Origin: Rhodospirillaceae bacterium
Lineage (GTDB): Bacteria; Pseudomonadota; Gammaproteobacteria; Steroidobacterales; Rariloculaceae
Length of the DNA: 33,594 bases
Reading direction: 5' to 3'
Assembly (NCBI GenBank): GCA_024638465.1
Contig: JAHEKF010000034.1
Span: forward strand, 1 to 33,594
Shown: positions 23,833 to 31,645 of the stretch, piece after piece
Layout of the letters: the number at the start of each line of letters is the position of its first letter
Numbering within the stretch: the first letter of the stretch is position 1
Notes under the pieces: generated by a model
The model's input: only the letters and a program-made list of their open reading frames with translations
What the model was told of the DNA's origin: nothing
Databases searched by the model: none
Program-made: the position numbers and the translations under genes

Positions 23833-25326
23833 TTATGCCATGCTTCGCCATCTTTTCCGTTGCCTCTCTCGAGCGAAAAAGTATCGCATACGCTGGAATC
23901 TGCCCACGGTAATGCGATTGCCCTTGAACGTATAGCCCTGGCTGCCTTTACGAATGTCGCCTTCGAAATAGGGATGCGTAAAGCCGCCACGCATCCTGAA
24001 GTAGCCGACTTTCAACGCCGGCGTCGGATCCTTGGGCGGAAGATCAGCTCTCACCAGCCCGATAACTTCGTCGTGACTCTCCGGGTTGTAGGTCGCCCCC
24101 AGAGGCTTGAAGATCGAACTCGACAAAATGATTGAGGGCTTTTTCCAGTAAACCGCCTCGATCGCCATCGTCGATCTGAACGACAGGACGCAATCGGCAT
24201 GATCGAGCAATGAGTAGCTACTGACCCTCGAATCTGCGGAGACGACGGCCAGGTTCGCGAATTCGGCCTCGAGCCTCCGGAGGCTGCGAGTGTATTCGTT
24301 GTCTACGCCTTTCTGACGCGGATGAACGCGGAAATAGATACGGACCAGCGGTTCGTCGAGCAAACTCTCCGCAATGCGCCGCGTCGCTTCCAGCTGATCC
24401 GGATAGATCGTTGTCTCGTACTCGGGACTGATCGCAACGAATTCGTCATCCGAGCTGCCATAGATCACGACATTTCGCTGCTCGCTGCTCCAGGACTCCG
24501 GCAGATAACCGGGTTCCTGCCGGCCGACGTAAACCCGATCCTGTGTAGCGATCTTCGCGTCTCCTTCGGACGCGCTCATCGTCCCGCTTCGTCTCATTTC
24601 GAAGAAAAGTTTGCCGACTTCACGCTTGTCGTCGGGAGCGCTGTCCCACAATTCGTCCACCGTTGTTACGAAATTCCCGATGTCCTGCGGAAGCGCGTTC
24701 TTGAAGTAGATCAGCTTGTTGACGCCGAGCGCGGTTTCGTACACATGGCATTCGACGCCCTGGTCGTTGCAGGCTCGCAATGCGGCTCGGTCGATTGCGC
24801 TCCGTCCATGATAAATGATGACGCGATCCGGTTTTTCGGCTTCGATCGCATTGCTTATGGCTTCGAAAACGATTTTTCCGGTATTGAGCAGACGTTGAAT
24901 CACGCGCCTTACCAGCGGGTTGTCGAGATTCGGTTCCGAGTTACGCGCAACATGCGCGCAGGAAGAGAGCGCCGCATAGCCGATATCCATCGCACCGAAC
25001 GTCAGCGCGCGAAGTTTCTGCAGGTCTTCAAATTGATCCGCCTCGCTTTTGAGTGCTTCGAGTCGTTCCGTGCCAATGTAATCGGTCAGGTCTCGGTCTG
25101 AGTACTCGCCGGTGACCAGATCCAACCCTCTCCGCCCCCGCTCGATGCAATACGAGCAGATCGAGCGACCATGCTCGAGATTTGCCGTGCACGCCGGCAA
25201 CTGCCCGTCACAGCGGACGTGCACAACTTCGTGACCGGCGTCGATCGCCTCCTGCATTACACTCAGAACCGCAGGTAGCCGTGGCCGCCAGACAGCGACC
25301 AGTGGATTGTAGACGAGCAATTTCAT
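23833..25326 (-). CDS. GT-B-like capsule polysaccharide biosynthesis protein with four-Cys motif
   Basis: A 497-residue cytoplasmic protein without signal peptide. The C-terminal half (DHADCVLSFRSTMAIEAV followed by YWKKPSIIL) matches the nucleotide-sugar-binding region of capsule-type or CMP-sugar-using transferases, and IYFRVHPRQKG is also typical. The N-terminal part carries Cys39, Cys46, Cys57 and Cys60 in a C-x6-C-x10-C-x2-C pattern (RCDGQLPACTANLEHG, then ICSYC), which could hold zinc or an Fe-S cluster. It may transfer the nonulosonic acid made by the surrounding genes, but that is inferred from position and no specific transferase family is certain. Confidence 0.75.
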   Translation of the reverse strand: MKLLVYNPLVAVWRPRLPAVLSVMQEAIDAGHEVVHVRCDGQLPACTANLEHGRSICSYCIERGRRGLDLVTGEYSDRDLTDYIGTERLEALKSEADQFEDLQKLRALTFGAMDIGYAALSSCAHVARNSEPNLDNPLVRRVIQRLLNTGKIVFEAISNAIEAEKPDRVIIYHGRSAIDRAALRACNDQGVECHVYETALGVNKLIYFKNALPQDIGNFVTTVDELWDSAPDDKREVGKLFFEMRRSGTMSASEGDAKIATQDRVYVGRQEPGYLPESWSSEQRNVVIYGSSDDEFVAISPEYETTIYPDQLEATRRIAESLLDEPLVRIYFRVHPRQKGVDNEYTRSLRRLEAEFANLAVVSADSRVSSYSLLDHADCVLSFRSTMAIEAVYWKKPSIILSSSIFKPLGATYNPESHDEVIGLVRADLPPKDPTPALKVGYFRMRGGFTHPYFEGDIRKGSQGYTFKGNRITVGRFQRMRYFFARERQRKRWRSMA

Positions 25327-25339
25327 TCGAAAGCCAGGC

Positions 25340-25369
25340 TTGGGGATGCGCGCATGATAATCGTAGAAT
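25340..25369 (+). promoter_or_regulatory. Candidate sigma70-type promoter for the cytidylyltransferase operon
   Basis: TTGGGG (25340-25345) and TAGAAT (25364-25369) are separated by 18 bp, and an AAAGGAG (25381-25387) lies just before the TTG start at 25394. It lies in a 67-bp divergent gap. The -35 is a weak match. Confidence 0.4.
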
Positions 25370-25393
25370 TATTTTTGGCAAAAGGAGTCCGCA

Positions 25394-26116
25394 TTGATCG
25401 CCGCCATTCTGCAAGCTCGTATGAGTTCTTCTCGTCTCCCTGGAAAGGTGCTGAAACCGATACTGGGGCGGCCCATGATCTGCAGACAGCTCGAGAGGAT
25501 ACAGAAAGCCGGCAGACTGGACGCGGTGGTTGTCGCGACGAGCACGGATCGCGCGGATGATCCGATCGCAATGGCAGTAAAATCCGCGAACGTGACGTGC
25601 TTCCGCGGCGACCTCGACGATGTGCTCGACCGTGTTTACCACGCCGCACTGCTGGTGAATGCAGATCACGTTGTCCGCCTGACCGCAGACTGCCCGCTCG
25701 TTGACCCGCGCGTCATCGACACGTTAGTCGGCTTGCATCTCGCCGAGAATCGCGATTATTCGTCGAACTTCCTGGAGCGTCGCTTTCCGGACGGAATCGA
25801 TGCCGAGATAGTCTCGATGGCTGCTTTGAAGATTGCGTGGCGAGAAGCCTCGGAACGCTCCGACCGCGAACACGTCACGCCCTATTTGTACAGGAACTCC
25901 GGGAAGTTCAATCTAGGCTCACTTCGTTGTGAGCGAGACCTTGCGGCGCACCGCTGGACAGTCGATTATCGGGAAGATTTCGATTTCGTAACGAAAGTGT
26001 TCGAGAAGCTATATCCGGAATCCGCAAACTTCTCGATGTGGGATGTCCTCGAAATGCTCGAGCGGCAACCCGAATTGTCCAATATGAACTCCGGGATAAG
26101 CCAGCATTCGTCGTGA
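25394..26116 (+). CDS. SpsF/PseF-like nonulosonic acid cytidylyltransferase
   Basis: A 240-residue nucleotidyltransferase of the SpsF (COG1861) type. It has AILQARMSSSRLPGKVLKP (about 4-22), the nucleotide-binding Arg/Lys signature, then LTADCPLVDP, RRFPDGIDAEIV and a late TVDYREDFDFV. Such enzymes activate nonulosonic acids as CMP-sugars, so it is the likely final step (PseF role) of the pathway. The TTG start at 25394 is supported by AAAGGAG ending 6 nt upstream and by the exact match of the N-terminus to the family. It overlaps the next gene by 4 nt (GTGA at 26113-26116). Confidence 0.88.
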   Translation: MIAAILQARMSSSRLPGKVLKPILGRPMICRQLERIQKAGRLDAVVVATSTDRADDPIAMAVKSANVTCFRGDLDDVLDRVYHAALLVNADHVVRLTADCPLVDPRVIDTLVGLHLAENRDYSSNFLERRFPDGIDAEIVSMAALKIAWREASERSDREHVTPYLYRNSGKFNLGSLRCERDLAAHRWTVDYREDFDFVTKVFEKLYPESANFSMWDVLEMLERQPELSNMNSGISQHSS

Positions 26117-27402
26117 CTGATCGTTATAAACACTCGCGCGAGATGCTCGAACGAGCGCTTGCTGTCATTCCCCTTGGCTCGCAGACATTCTCGAAGAGCA
26201 TTACGCATTTTCCGCAACGGGTTTCACCGCATTTTGCGAGTCACGGCAAAGGCTCCCGGCTTTGGGACGTCGACGGTAACGAATACCTGGACTTCATCAA
26301 CGGACTCGCCTCGGTGCTGCTCGGCTATCGCGACGACGAGGTTGATGCCGCCGTGACGGAACAGCTGAGACACGGTGTCACGTTCTCGCTTTCTCACGAG
26401 CTGGAGATCGAAGTCGCTGAGCGACTGACGTATCTCATCCCTTGCGCAGAGAGAGTGCGCTTTGGCAAGAACGGAAGCGATGCAACGACGGCGGCAGTTC
26501 GTCTCGCGAGAGCCAGTACGGGTCGCGACAGAATTGCGGTCTGCGGCTATCACGGCTGGCAGGACTGGTATATCGGCTCCACGACGCGTGACCTCGGTGT
26601 ACCAGAGGCGGTAAAGGCCCTGACACACAGTTTTCCCTACAACGATCTTGCCGCGCTGGACGAACTTCTGACCAGGCATCCCGGCGAATTCGCCGCGGTC
26701 ATGATGGAACCGATGAATTCGGTTACGCCGCACGAGGGCTATCTCCAGGGCGTTCTCGAAGTCGCGCACCGGCACGGAGCCCTGTTCGTGCTGGACGAGA
26801 CGATCACGGGTTTCCGCTTCCATCGCGGCGGCGCCCAGGCTTTTTTCGGAGTGACACCCGATCTTGCGACGTTCGGCAAGGGCCTCGGCAATGGCTATCC
26901 GATCAGCGCCGTAGTAGGACGCAAAGAAATCATGCAGCTGATGGAAGAAATTTTCTTTTCTGGGACATTCGGCGGAGAGACAATATCACTTGCAGCCGCT
27001 CGCGCAGTTCTGAACCGCGTCGAGAGAGACGACGTTCCCGGTGCTCTTGCTGCAAAAGGTGCTGCGCTTCGCAGTGGCATTGATCGGATCCTCGAGGCCG
27101 GCGGCGCGAGCGACGTCTTCACGTTGAGCGGCCATCCTGGCTGGACGTTCCTCAATATCGTGGGAACTGCAGAAACTTCCGCTGAAGAGATCAGGACACT
27201 GCTGCTTCAGGAACTCTTCGGCCGCGGCATTCTGTTCCTGGGAACCCACAACCTCAGCGCGGCACATACTGATGAAGACATCGAGACCCTGATCTCCACG
27301 TATTCCGAGCTACTTCCGGAACTGGCGGAATGCGCGCGAGCAGGATCTGTCGGCGAGCGGCTTCGATGCGAGCCTCTGAAGCCGCTATTCCGGGTACGCT
27401 GA
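26113..27402 (+). CDS. Class III PLP-dependent aminotransferase (glutamate-1-semialdehyde aminomutase-like)
   Basis: A 429-residue fold-type I PLP enzyme of the class III group. Visible are KGSRLWDVDGNEYLDFING, FGKNGSDATTAAVRLARA, VLDETITGFRF, and the Schiff-base Lys256 in LATFGKGLGNGYPISAVVG. The pattern is nearer to glutamate-1-semialdehyde 2,1-aminomutase than to ornithine or GABA transaminases, but the location among sugar genes makes a sugar or glycan substrate more likely than haem synthesis. GTG 26113 is chosen (VTDRYKHSREM); it overlaps the preceding stop as GTGA. A longer frame from 26038 would add 25 residues encoded inside the preceding gene. Confidence 0.9.
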   Translation: MTDRYKHSREMLERALAVIPLGSQTFSKSITHFPQRVSPHFASHGKGSRLWDVDGNEYLDFINGLASVLLGYRDDEVDAAVTEQLRHGVTFSLSHELEIEVAERLTYLIPCAERVRFGKNGSDATTAAVRLARASTGRDRIAVCGYHGWQDWYIGSTTRDLGVPEAVKALTHSFPYNDLAALDELLTRHPGEFAAVMMEPMNSVTPHEGYLQGVLEVAHRHGALFVLDETITGFRFHRGGAQAFFGVTPDLATFGKGLGNGYPISAVVGRKEIMQLMEEIFFSGTFGGETISLAAARAVLNRVERDDVPGALAAKGAALRSGIDRILEAGGASDVFTLSGHPGWTFLNIVGTAETSAEEIRTLLLQELFGRGILFLGTHNLSAAHTDEDIETLISTYSELLPELAECARAGSVGERLRCEPLKPLFRVR

Positions 27403-27993
27403 ATGCCGTCGCCTGCCGACGCCACGCTGTTTCTCGGCCCTGAAGACTCGCCGCTCTGCGACTGGCTACGCGATTCCGAAGCGCGGGTCCTGCAGACCGA
27501 CGAGCTGATCGATCGCGACTTCATCATCGCCAACGAGATCGCCTTTCTGGTCAGCTATGGCTACCGCCATGTCTTGCAACGACCCGTTCTCGAAATGCTG
27601 CCTGACCGTGCGGTCAACCTTCATGTCTCCCTGTTGCCCTGGAATCGAGGCGCCGATCCGAATCTTTGGAGCTTCATCGAAGACACGCCGAAAGGTGTAT
27701 CGATTCACTACCTGGACAGCGGAATAGACACGGGCGACATTATCGTCCAGAAAGAAATTGTCTTCCGCGACATCGACAACGATACGCTCGCGACGACTTA
27801 CGAGCGGCTCAACACGGAGATTCAGGAGTTGTTCAGAGCATCCTGGCCGGCGATAAAATCCGCGAGCTGCGGCCGTCGGCCCCAACCGCGCGGCGGCTCC
27901 CGTCATTCAAGCGCGGATCGGAACCGGGTTGCCGACAGGTTGACGGACGGCTGGGATACGCCGATCCGGGTGTTGCTGGGGTCGGAGGGCTAA
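27403..27993 (+). CDS. Formyltransferase family protein
   Basis: A 196-residue protein with a formyl_trans-type core that uses 10-formyl-tetrahydrofolate. The catalytic triad is recognisable: Asn72 and His74 in NLHVSLLPWNRGADPN, and Asp109 in GIDTGDII. It abuts the aminotransferase exactly (TGA then ATG, no intergenic base). In the cluster it is the best candidate to N-formylate a sugar amine. The last 45 residues are Arg/Ser-rich but end in DRLTDGWDTPI, which looks like a real conserved end, so no frameshift is called. Confidence 0.87.
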   Translation: MPSPADATLFLGPEDSPLCDWLRDSEARVLQTDELIDRDFIIANEIAFLVSYGYRHVLQRPVLEMLPDRAVNLHVSLLPWNRGADPNLWSFIEDTPKGVSIHYLDSGIDTGDIIVQKEIVFRDIDNDTLATTYERLNTEIQELFRASWPAIKSASCGRRPQPRGGSRHSSADRNRVADRLTDGWDTPIRVLLGSEG

Positions 27994-28000
27994 TAGACTA

Positions 28001-28046
28001 AACTGTTATATTTCTTTGACTTATAGTCACTTTACAGAAAACAGTT
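28001..28046. terminator. AT-rich nested inverted repeats between convergent genes (putative bidirectional terminator)
   Basis: AACTGT-tata-TTTCT (28001-28015) pairs with AGAAA-ACAGTT (28036-28046) over 11 bp with a 4-base bulge, and TGACT (28017-28021) pairs with AGTCA (28025-28029) inside. The stretch sits between the formyltransferase and DUF2238 stop codons and its 3' arm overlaps the end of the DUF2238 gene by two bases. There is no strong U-tract, so the terminator role is a guess. Confidence 0.4.
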
Positions 28047-28668
28047 AAGATTTCTTACTGCGCCCGGAGAAGGCGAAAATCAGCATTGCCGCGATCACAA
28101 CACCGACGAGATTCGAGACGAGATCCCAGCCCGTGTTGAAGTAACCGCCAACGTTGGTCTCAGGAACGAGCAGCGTCGCGATGAATTCAACCAGTTCGTT
28201 CATCGCACCCAGACCCATACCGGCAGCCGCGGACAGGATCAGCAATCCACCTGTCGGATGAGCGTCACCGCCCTGTCGACGAATGGCGGCTCTTAGGCCC
28301 TGCCAGCATGCCCAGGTCGCAATGCCGAATCCGTACGCGTGCACGATGTGATCGAATTTCAGAAGGTCGGGAATGAGCCACCAGGAGTACAGCACGCGTA
28401 TATCGCCATTGATCGGCCATGATTCAGGAACCGCGACGAGTCCGCCGGCCATATGCGCAGCACCCCAGATACTGAGTCCCCACAGAACGCCGAGACTCAA
28501 CGAGACGTTCCGGTGCAGCAGCCACACAACGCCGATGAGAATCAGCATCACCGCTATGTAAATCAGGAACTCGAAGTTGCCGCGCGAAACCGCGACGTAT
28601 GACGCTGCCATGAGGTACAGCGACGTAAACGCGGCTACAGGCCACAAGCGTGCGTCCAATATGGTCAC
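28045..28668 (-). CDS. DUF2238 (YjdF-like) inner-membrane protein
   Basis: A 207-residue polytopic membrane protein with about six hydrophobic helices. The conserved block DLLKFDHIVHAYGFGIATW and GMGLGAMNELVEFIATLL, then NTGWDLVSNLVGVVIAAML, are typical of DUF2238 proteins such as E. coli YjdF. The charged residues inside helices (D-H-H, E-E) suggest a catalytic or ion site, but no function is established. The start is GTG 28668 with only a weak SD. It is divergent from the ABC exporter gene and convergent with the formyltransferase. Confidence 0.88.
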   Translation of the reverse strand: MTILDARLWPVAAFTSLYLMAASYVAVSRGNFEFLIYIAVMLILIGVVWLLHRNVSLSLGVLWGLSIWGAAHMAGGLVAVPESWPINGDIRVLYSWWLIPDLLKFDHIVHAYGFGIATWACWQGLRAAIRRQGGDAHPTGGLLILSAAAGMGLGAMNELVEFIATLLVPETNVGGYFNTGWDLVSNLVGVVIAAMLIFAFSGRSKKS

Positions 28669-28782
28669 GATCCGGGTACAAAATCAGGTGTCCGCTGCGG
28701 ATTGTAACCCCCCACGCACTCCAGCGCGTTTGCGCTGCGGGCTGCGTGTCATGTCCGGGGGAACGTGCCATGATGCGGCGCC

Positions 28783-30615
28783 ATGACGGATCCGGCATTT
28801 ATCGATCGCCCGAAGTCGCCATCCGCGAGACCGCTTGTCGCGTTGATCCCGTTTATTCGGCCCTACCTTGGTCGATTCCTCCTCGCCCTGGTTGCACTCG
28901 GAGCTGCCGCTGCCGCCTTGCTCGCGTTTCCGGTCGCGGTTCGGCATCTGATCGACGCCGGCTTGTCCGCTGAGAGCGCGGCCAGCATCGACCGTTACTT
29001 CGTATTGATGTTCGGCGTCGCAGTCCTGTTCGGACTGTTCGTGTCACTGCGCATGTATCTCGTCATGTGGCTGGGCGAACGCGTTGTGGCCGATATCCGC
29101 GATGCTGTCTATCGGCACATCATTCGCATGGACCCGACATTCTTTGAAGTCACGCAGACCGGCGAGGTGCTGTCGCGGCTTACTGCCGATACGACACTGG
29201 TACAGTCGATCGCGGGCGTCGGGATCTCGATCACTTTACGCGCGGCGGTCACTCTGACAGGTGGCCTCATCATGCTGGCGATCACAAGCCCGAGCCTGAC
29301 AGCCATTATCCTCGTACTGGTACCCGTCGTGATCGTGCCCATTATCTTGATCGGCAAGCGTGTCCGGTCACTGTCGCGCGCGACGCAGGACCGGGTCGCT
29401 GACTCGAGCGGAATTGCCGGCGAGATGCTGAACGCGATTCAGACGGTGCAGGCCTTCACGCTGGAGAATTTACAGAGTGAGCGCTTCTCGAACGCGGTAG
29501 ACGAAACCTTTTCGACTGCCGTCCGGCGCATTCGGGCTCGTGCGCTTCTGACGGCACTGGCGATTCTTACGATCTTCGGCGCAATCACGCTCGTGCTGTG
29601 GCTCGGCGCGCAGGCGGTGCTCGTCGAAGAAATGACAGCGGGCGAACTCAGTCAATTCGTCATGTACGCGATCTTCGTTGCCGGCTCCGCCGCTTCGCTG
29701 AGCGAGATGTGGGGCGAGGTACAGAGAGCGGCGGGCGCCACTGAACGCCTCATGGAACTCATGACGGCTGAACCCGGAATCGTTGCTCCACCGAATCCGG
29801 CGCCATTCCCCGATCCCGGCCGCGGCGAAATCGAATTCGAAGATGTTTGCTTCAGCTATCCGTCGCGGCTCGAGACACCCGCCATCGACGGTTTTAGTCT
29901 CGCCGTCGCTCCGGGAGAGACTGTCGCGCTCGTCGGCCCATCGGGCGCCGGTAAGAGCACCGTGTTTCAGCTGTTGCTGAGATTTTACGATCCGGGCGCC
30001 GGTCGCATACTTGTTGACGGAGTCGATATCTCTACCACCGATCCGGAGGAGCTTCGTCGACGCATCGGGCTCGTTCCGCAAGACACGGTGCTGTTCGCGA
30101 CGTCGGCGCTGGAGAACATCCGCTTCGGCCGCCCGGACGCGACGGTGGATGAAATCAAGGCCGCCGCGCGCGCAGCTGCCGCTGACGAGTTCATTCGCGA
30201 ACTTCCTGACGGATACGAAACGTTTCTCGGCGAGCGCGGCACGCGGCTCTCCGGCGGCCAGCGGCAGCGCATTGCGATTGCTCGCGCGATCCTGAAAAAT
30301 CCTCCGATTCTGCTTCTGGATGAAGCGACGAGCTCGCTCGACGCGGAAAGCGAAAGACTGGTGCAGCAGGCACTGGTGAAGTTGATGCAGAACAGGACGA
30401 CGCTTGTCATAGCGCACCGCCTGGCAACCGTCCAGAAAGCCAGCAGAATCGCTGTCGTGGATCAGGGACGCATCATTGACGTCGGGACCCACGAGGAGCT
30501 GATCCATCGCGAACCTACTTACGCCAATTTAGCGAAGCTGCAATTCGGCTCGCCGGGATATTCCATAGAACAAGCTTCTGAACGGTACATTACAATGTCC
30601 GGCGAGACGATTTGA
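28783..30615 (+). CDS. ABC exporter, fused transmembrane and ATPase domains (MsbA-like)
   Basis: A 610-residue half-transporter that works as a homodimer in the inner membrane. The N-terminal part (about 20-320) has six hydrophobic helices of the ABC transporter type-1 fold, including the coupling segment DPTFFEVTQTGEVLSRLTAD. The ATPase domain (about 345-585) has Walker A GPSGAGKST (about 386-394), Q-loop LVPQDTVLF, signature LSGGQRQRIAIARA, Walker B ILLLDEATSSLD and the switch His in VIAHRLATV. It resembles MsbA/lipid or drug exporters; the substrate is unknown. The next gene (pirin) starts 57 bp downstream. Confidence 0.95.
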   Translation: MTDPAFIDRPKSPSARPLVALIPFIRPYLGRFLLALVALGAAAAALLAFPVAVRHLIDAGLSAESAASIDRYFVLMFGVAVLFGLFVSLRMYLVMWLGERVVADIRDAVYRHIIRMDPTFFEVTQTGEVLSRLTADTTLVQSIAGVGISITLRAAVTLTGGLIMLAITSPSLTAIILVLVPVVIVPIILIGKRVRSLSRATQDRVADSSGIAGEMLNAIQTVQAFTLENLQSERFSNAVDETFSTAVRRIRARALLTALAILTIFGAITLVLWLGAQAVLVEEMTAGELSQFVMYAIFVAGSAASLSEMWGEVQRAAGATERLMELMTAEPGIVAPPNPAPFPDPGRGEIEFEDVCFSYPSRLETPAIDGFSLAVAPGETVALVGPSGAGKSTVFQLLLRFYDPGAGRILVDGVDISTTDPEELRRRIGLVPQDTVLFATSALENIRFGRPDATVDEIKAAARAAAADEFIRELPDGYETFLGERGTRLSGGQRQRIAIARAILKNPPILLLDEATSSLDAESERLVQQALVKLMQNRTTLVIAHRLATVQKASRIAVVDQGRIIDVGTHEELIHREPTYANLAKLQFGSPGYSIEQASERYITMSGETI

Positions 30616-30672
30616 TCGCGGAGTCGATTGCTGGCGACTTCGGAAACCCCACTTCCCGCACCGAGGAAATCG

Positions 30673-31575
30673 ATGAGCACAGCCGAGACTGACGTCAACA
30701 AGTCCGCGGGGGACGCGATCGAACGCGTCATCGAAGCGAAGATGAAGGATCTGGGCGATTTCACCGTGAGGCGCACGCTGCCCAGCCGCGAACGCCAGCG
30801 CGTTGGACCGTTTATCTTCTTCGATCACATGGGACCGGCCGAATTTCCGTCCGGGAGCGGCGTCGCCGTCCGCCCCCACCCGCACATCGGGCTCGCTACC
30901 GTCACCTACCTGTTCGAAGGCGAGATCGTGCATCGCGACAGCCTCGGCTATGTGCAGTCGATACTGCCGGGGGCGGTGAACCTCATGACTGCCGGTCGCG
31001 GAATCGTCCACTCCGAGCGAAGCCCTGAAGAGCTGATGGCGTCCGGGTCGCGGCTGCACGGCCTGCAGACCTGGCTCGCGGTGCCTACGGACCTCGAAGA
31101 AGCCGAACCTGCATTCGATCACTATCCGGCCGCGGACATCCCGGTCGTCAGGCTTCCGGGCACGACGCTGAGCGTCCTCGCGGGTTCCGCCTATAGTGAA
31201 ACATCGCCTGTCCGGACGTCTTCCGAGACCCTGTACCTTGCGGCCGACATGGAACACGGCGCTGCGCTCGAGATCCCGGAACTCGCAGCGGAACGCGCCA
31301 TCTACCTCGCAGACGGCAGCGTCTCGGTCGACGGTCGCAAACTCAACGTGGGCGACATGGCCGTATTGGCCGAGGCTGCCGTCGTAACTGTCGCAGCAAG
31401 CGAAGACGCGAAGATCATGATCCTCGGAGGCGCGCCGCTCGAAGGCGAGCGCCATATTTTCTGGAATCTCGTGAGCAGCTCGCGAGAACGCATCGAGAAG
31501 GCGAAAGACGACTGGCGAAACGATCGATTCGACAAAGTCCCGGGAGAGACGGAGTTCATTCCTCTCCCCGACTAG
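30673..31575 (+). CDS. Pirin family protein
   Basis: A 300-residue bicupin. The N-terminal cupin has the metal ligands His69 and His71 in RPHPHIGLATVTYLFEG and His113 and Glu115 in IVHSERSP, the pirin set for Fe binding. Pirins include quercetinase-like dioxygenases and redox-sensing regulators; which applies here cannot be told. The ATG at 30673 has GAGGAAATCG upstream, a good SD, whereas an upstream TTG at 30628 would add 15 residues. Confidence 0.93.
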   Translation: MSTAETDVNKSAGDAIERVIEAKMKDLGDFTVRRTLPSRERQRVGPFIFFDHMGPAEFPSGSGVAVRPHPHIGLATVTYLFEGEIVHRDSLGYVQSILPGAVNLMTAGRGIVHSERSPEELMASGSRLHGLQTWLAVPTDLEEAEPAFDHYPAADIPVVRLPGTTLSVLAGSAYSETSPVRTSSETLYLAADMEHGAALEIPELAAERAIYLADGSVSVDGRKLNVGDMAVLAEAAVVTVAASEDAKIMILGGAPLEGERHIFWNLVSSSRERIEKAKDDWRNDRFDKVPGETEFIPLPD

Positions 31576-31645
31576 CGAGCCACGCAGACTCGGCTATTCA
31601 TGAACTTCGGCGCATGACAGCGACCTCGCGAAATCGGCCATCGAT

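Noticed and set aside
24322..25101. A 259-residue plus-strand frame opposite the GT-B-like gene
   Set aside because: No motif, and the minus-strand frame is longer with recognisable GT-B features.
27840..28001. A frameshift near the end of the formyltransferase
   Set aside because: The last 45 residues look odd, but the called frame ends in DRLTDGWDTPI, which fits a conserved end better than the alternative frame.
28732..28747. Hairpin CAGCGC-gttt-GCGCTG upstream of the ABC exporter
   Set aside because: Short stem with no U-tract, in GC-rich sequence where such stems arise by chance.
29470..30507. A 345-residue minus-strand frame opposite the ABC exporter
   Set aside because: The plus strand encodes all ABC ATPase motifs; the antisense frame is a by-product of GC-rich codon use.
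30529..31455. A 308-residue minus-strand frame opposite the pirin gene
   Set aside because: The pirin frame has intact metal ligands and a good SD; the antisense product is His/Arg-rich without a fold pattern.
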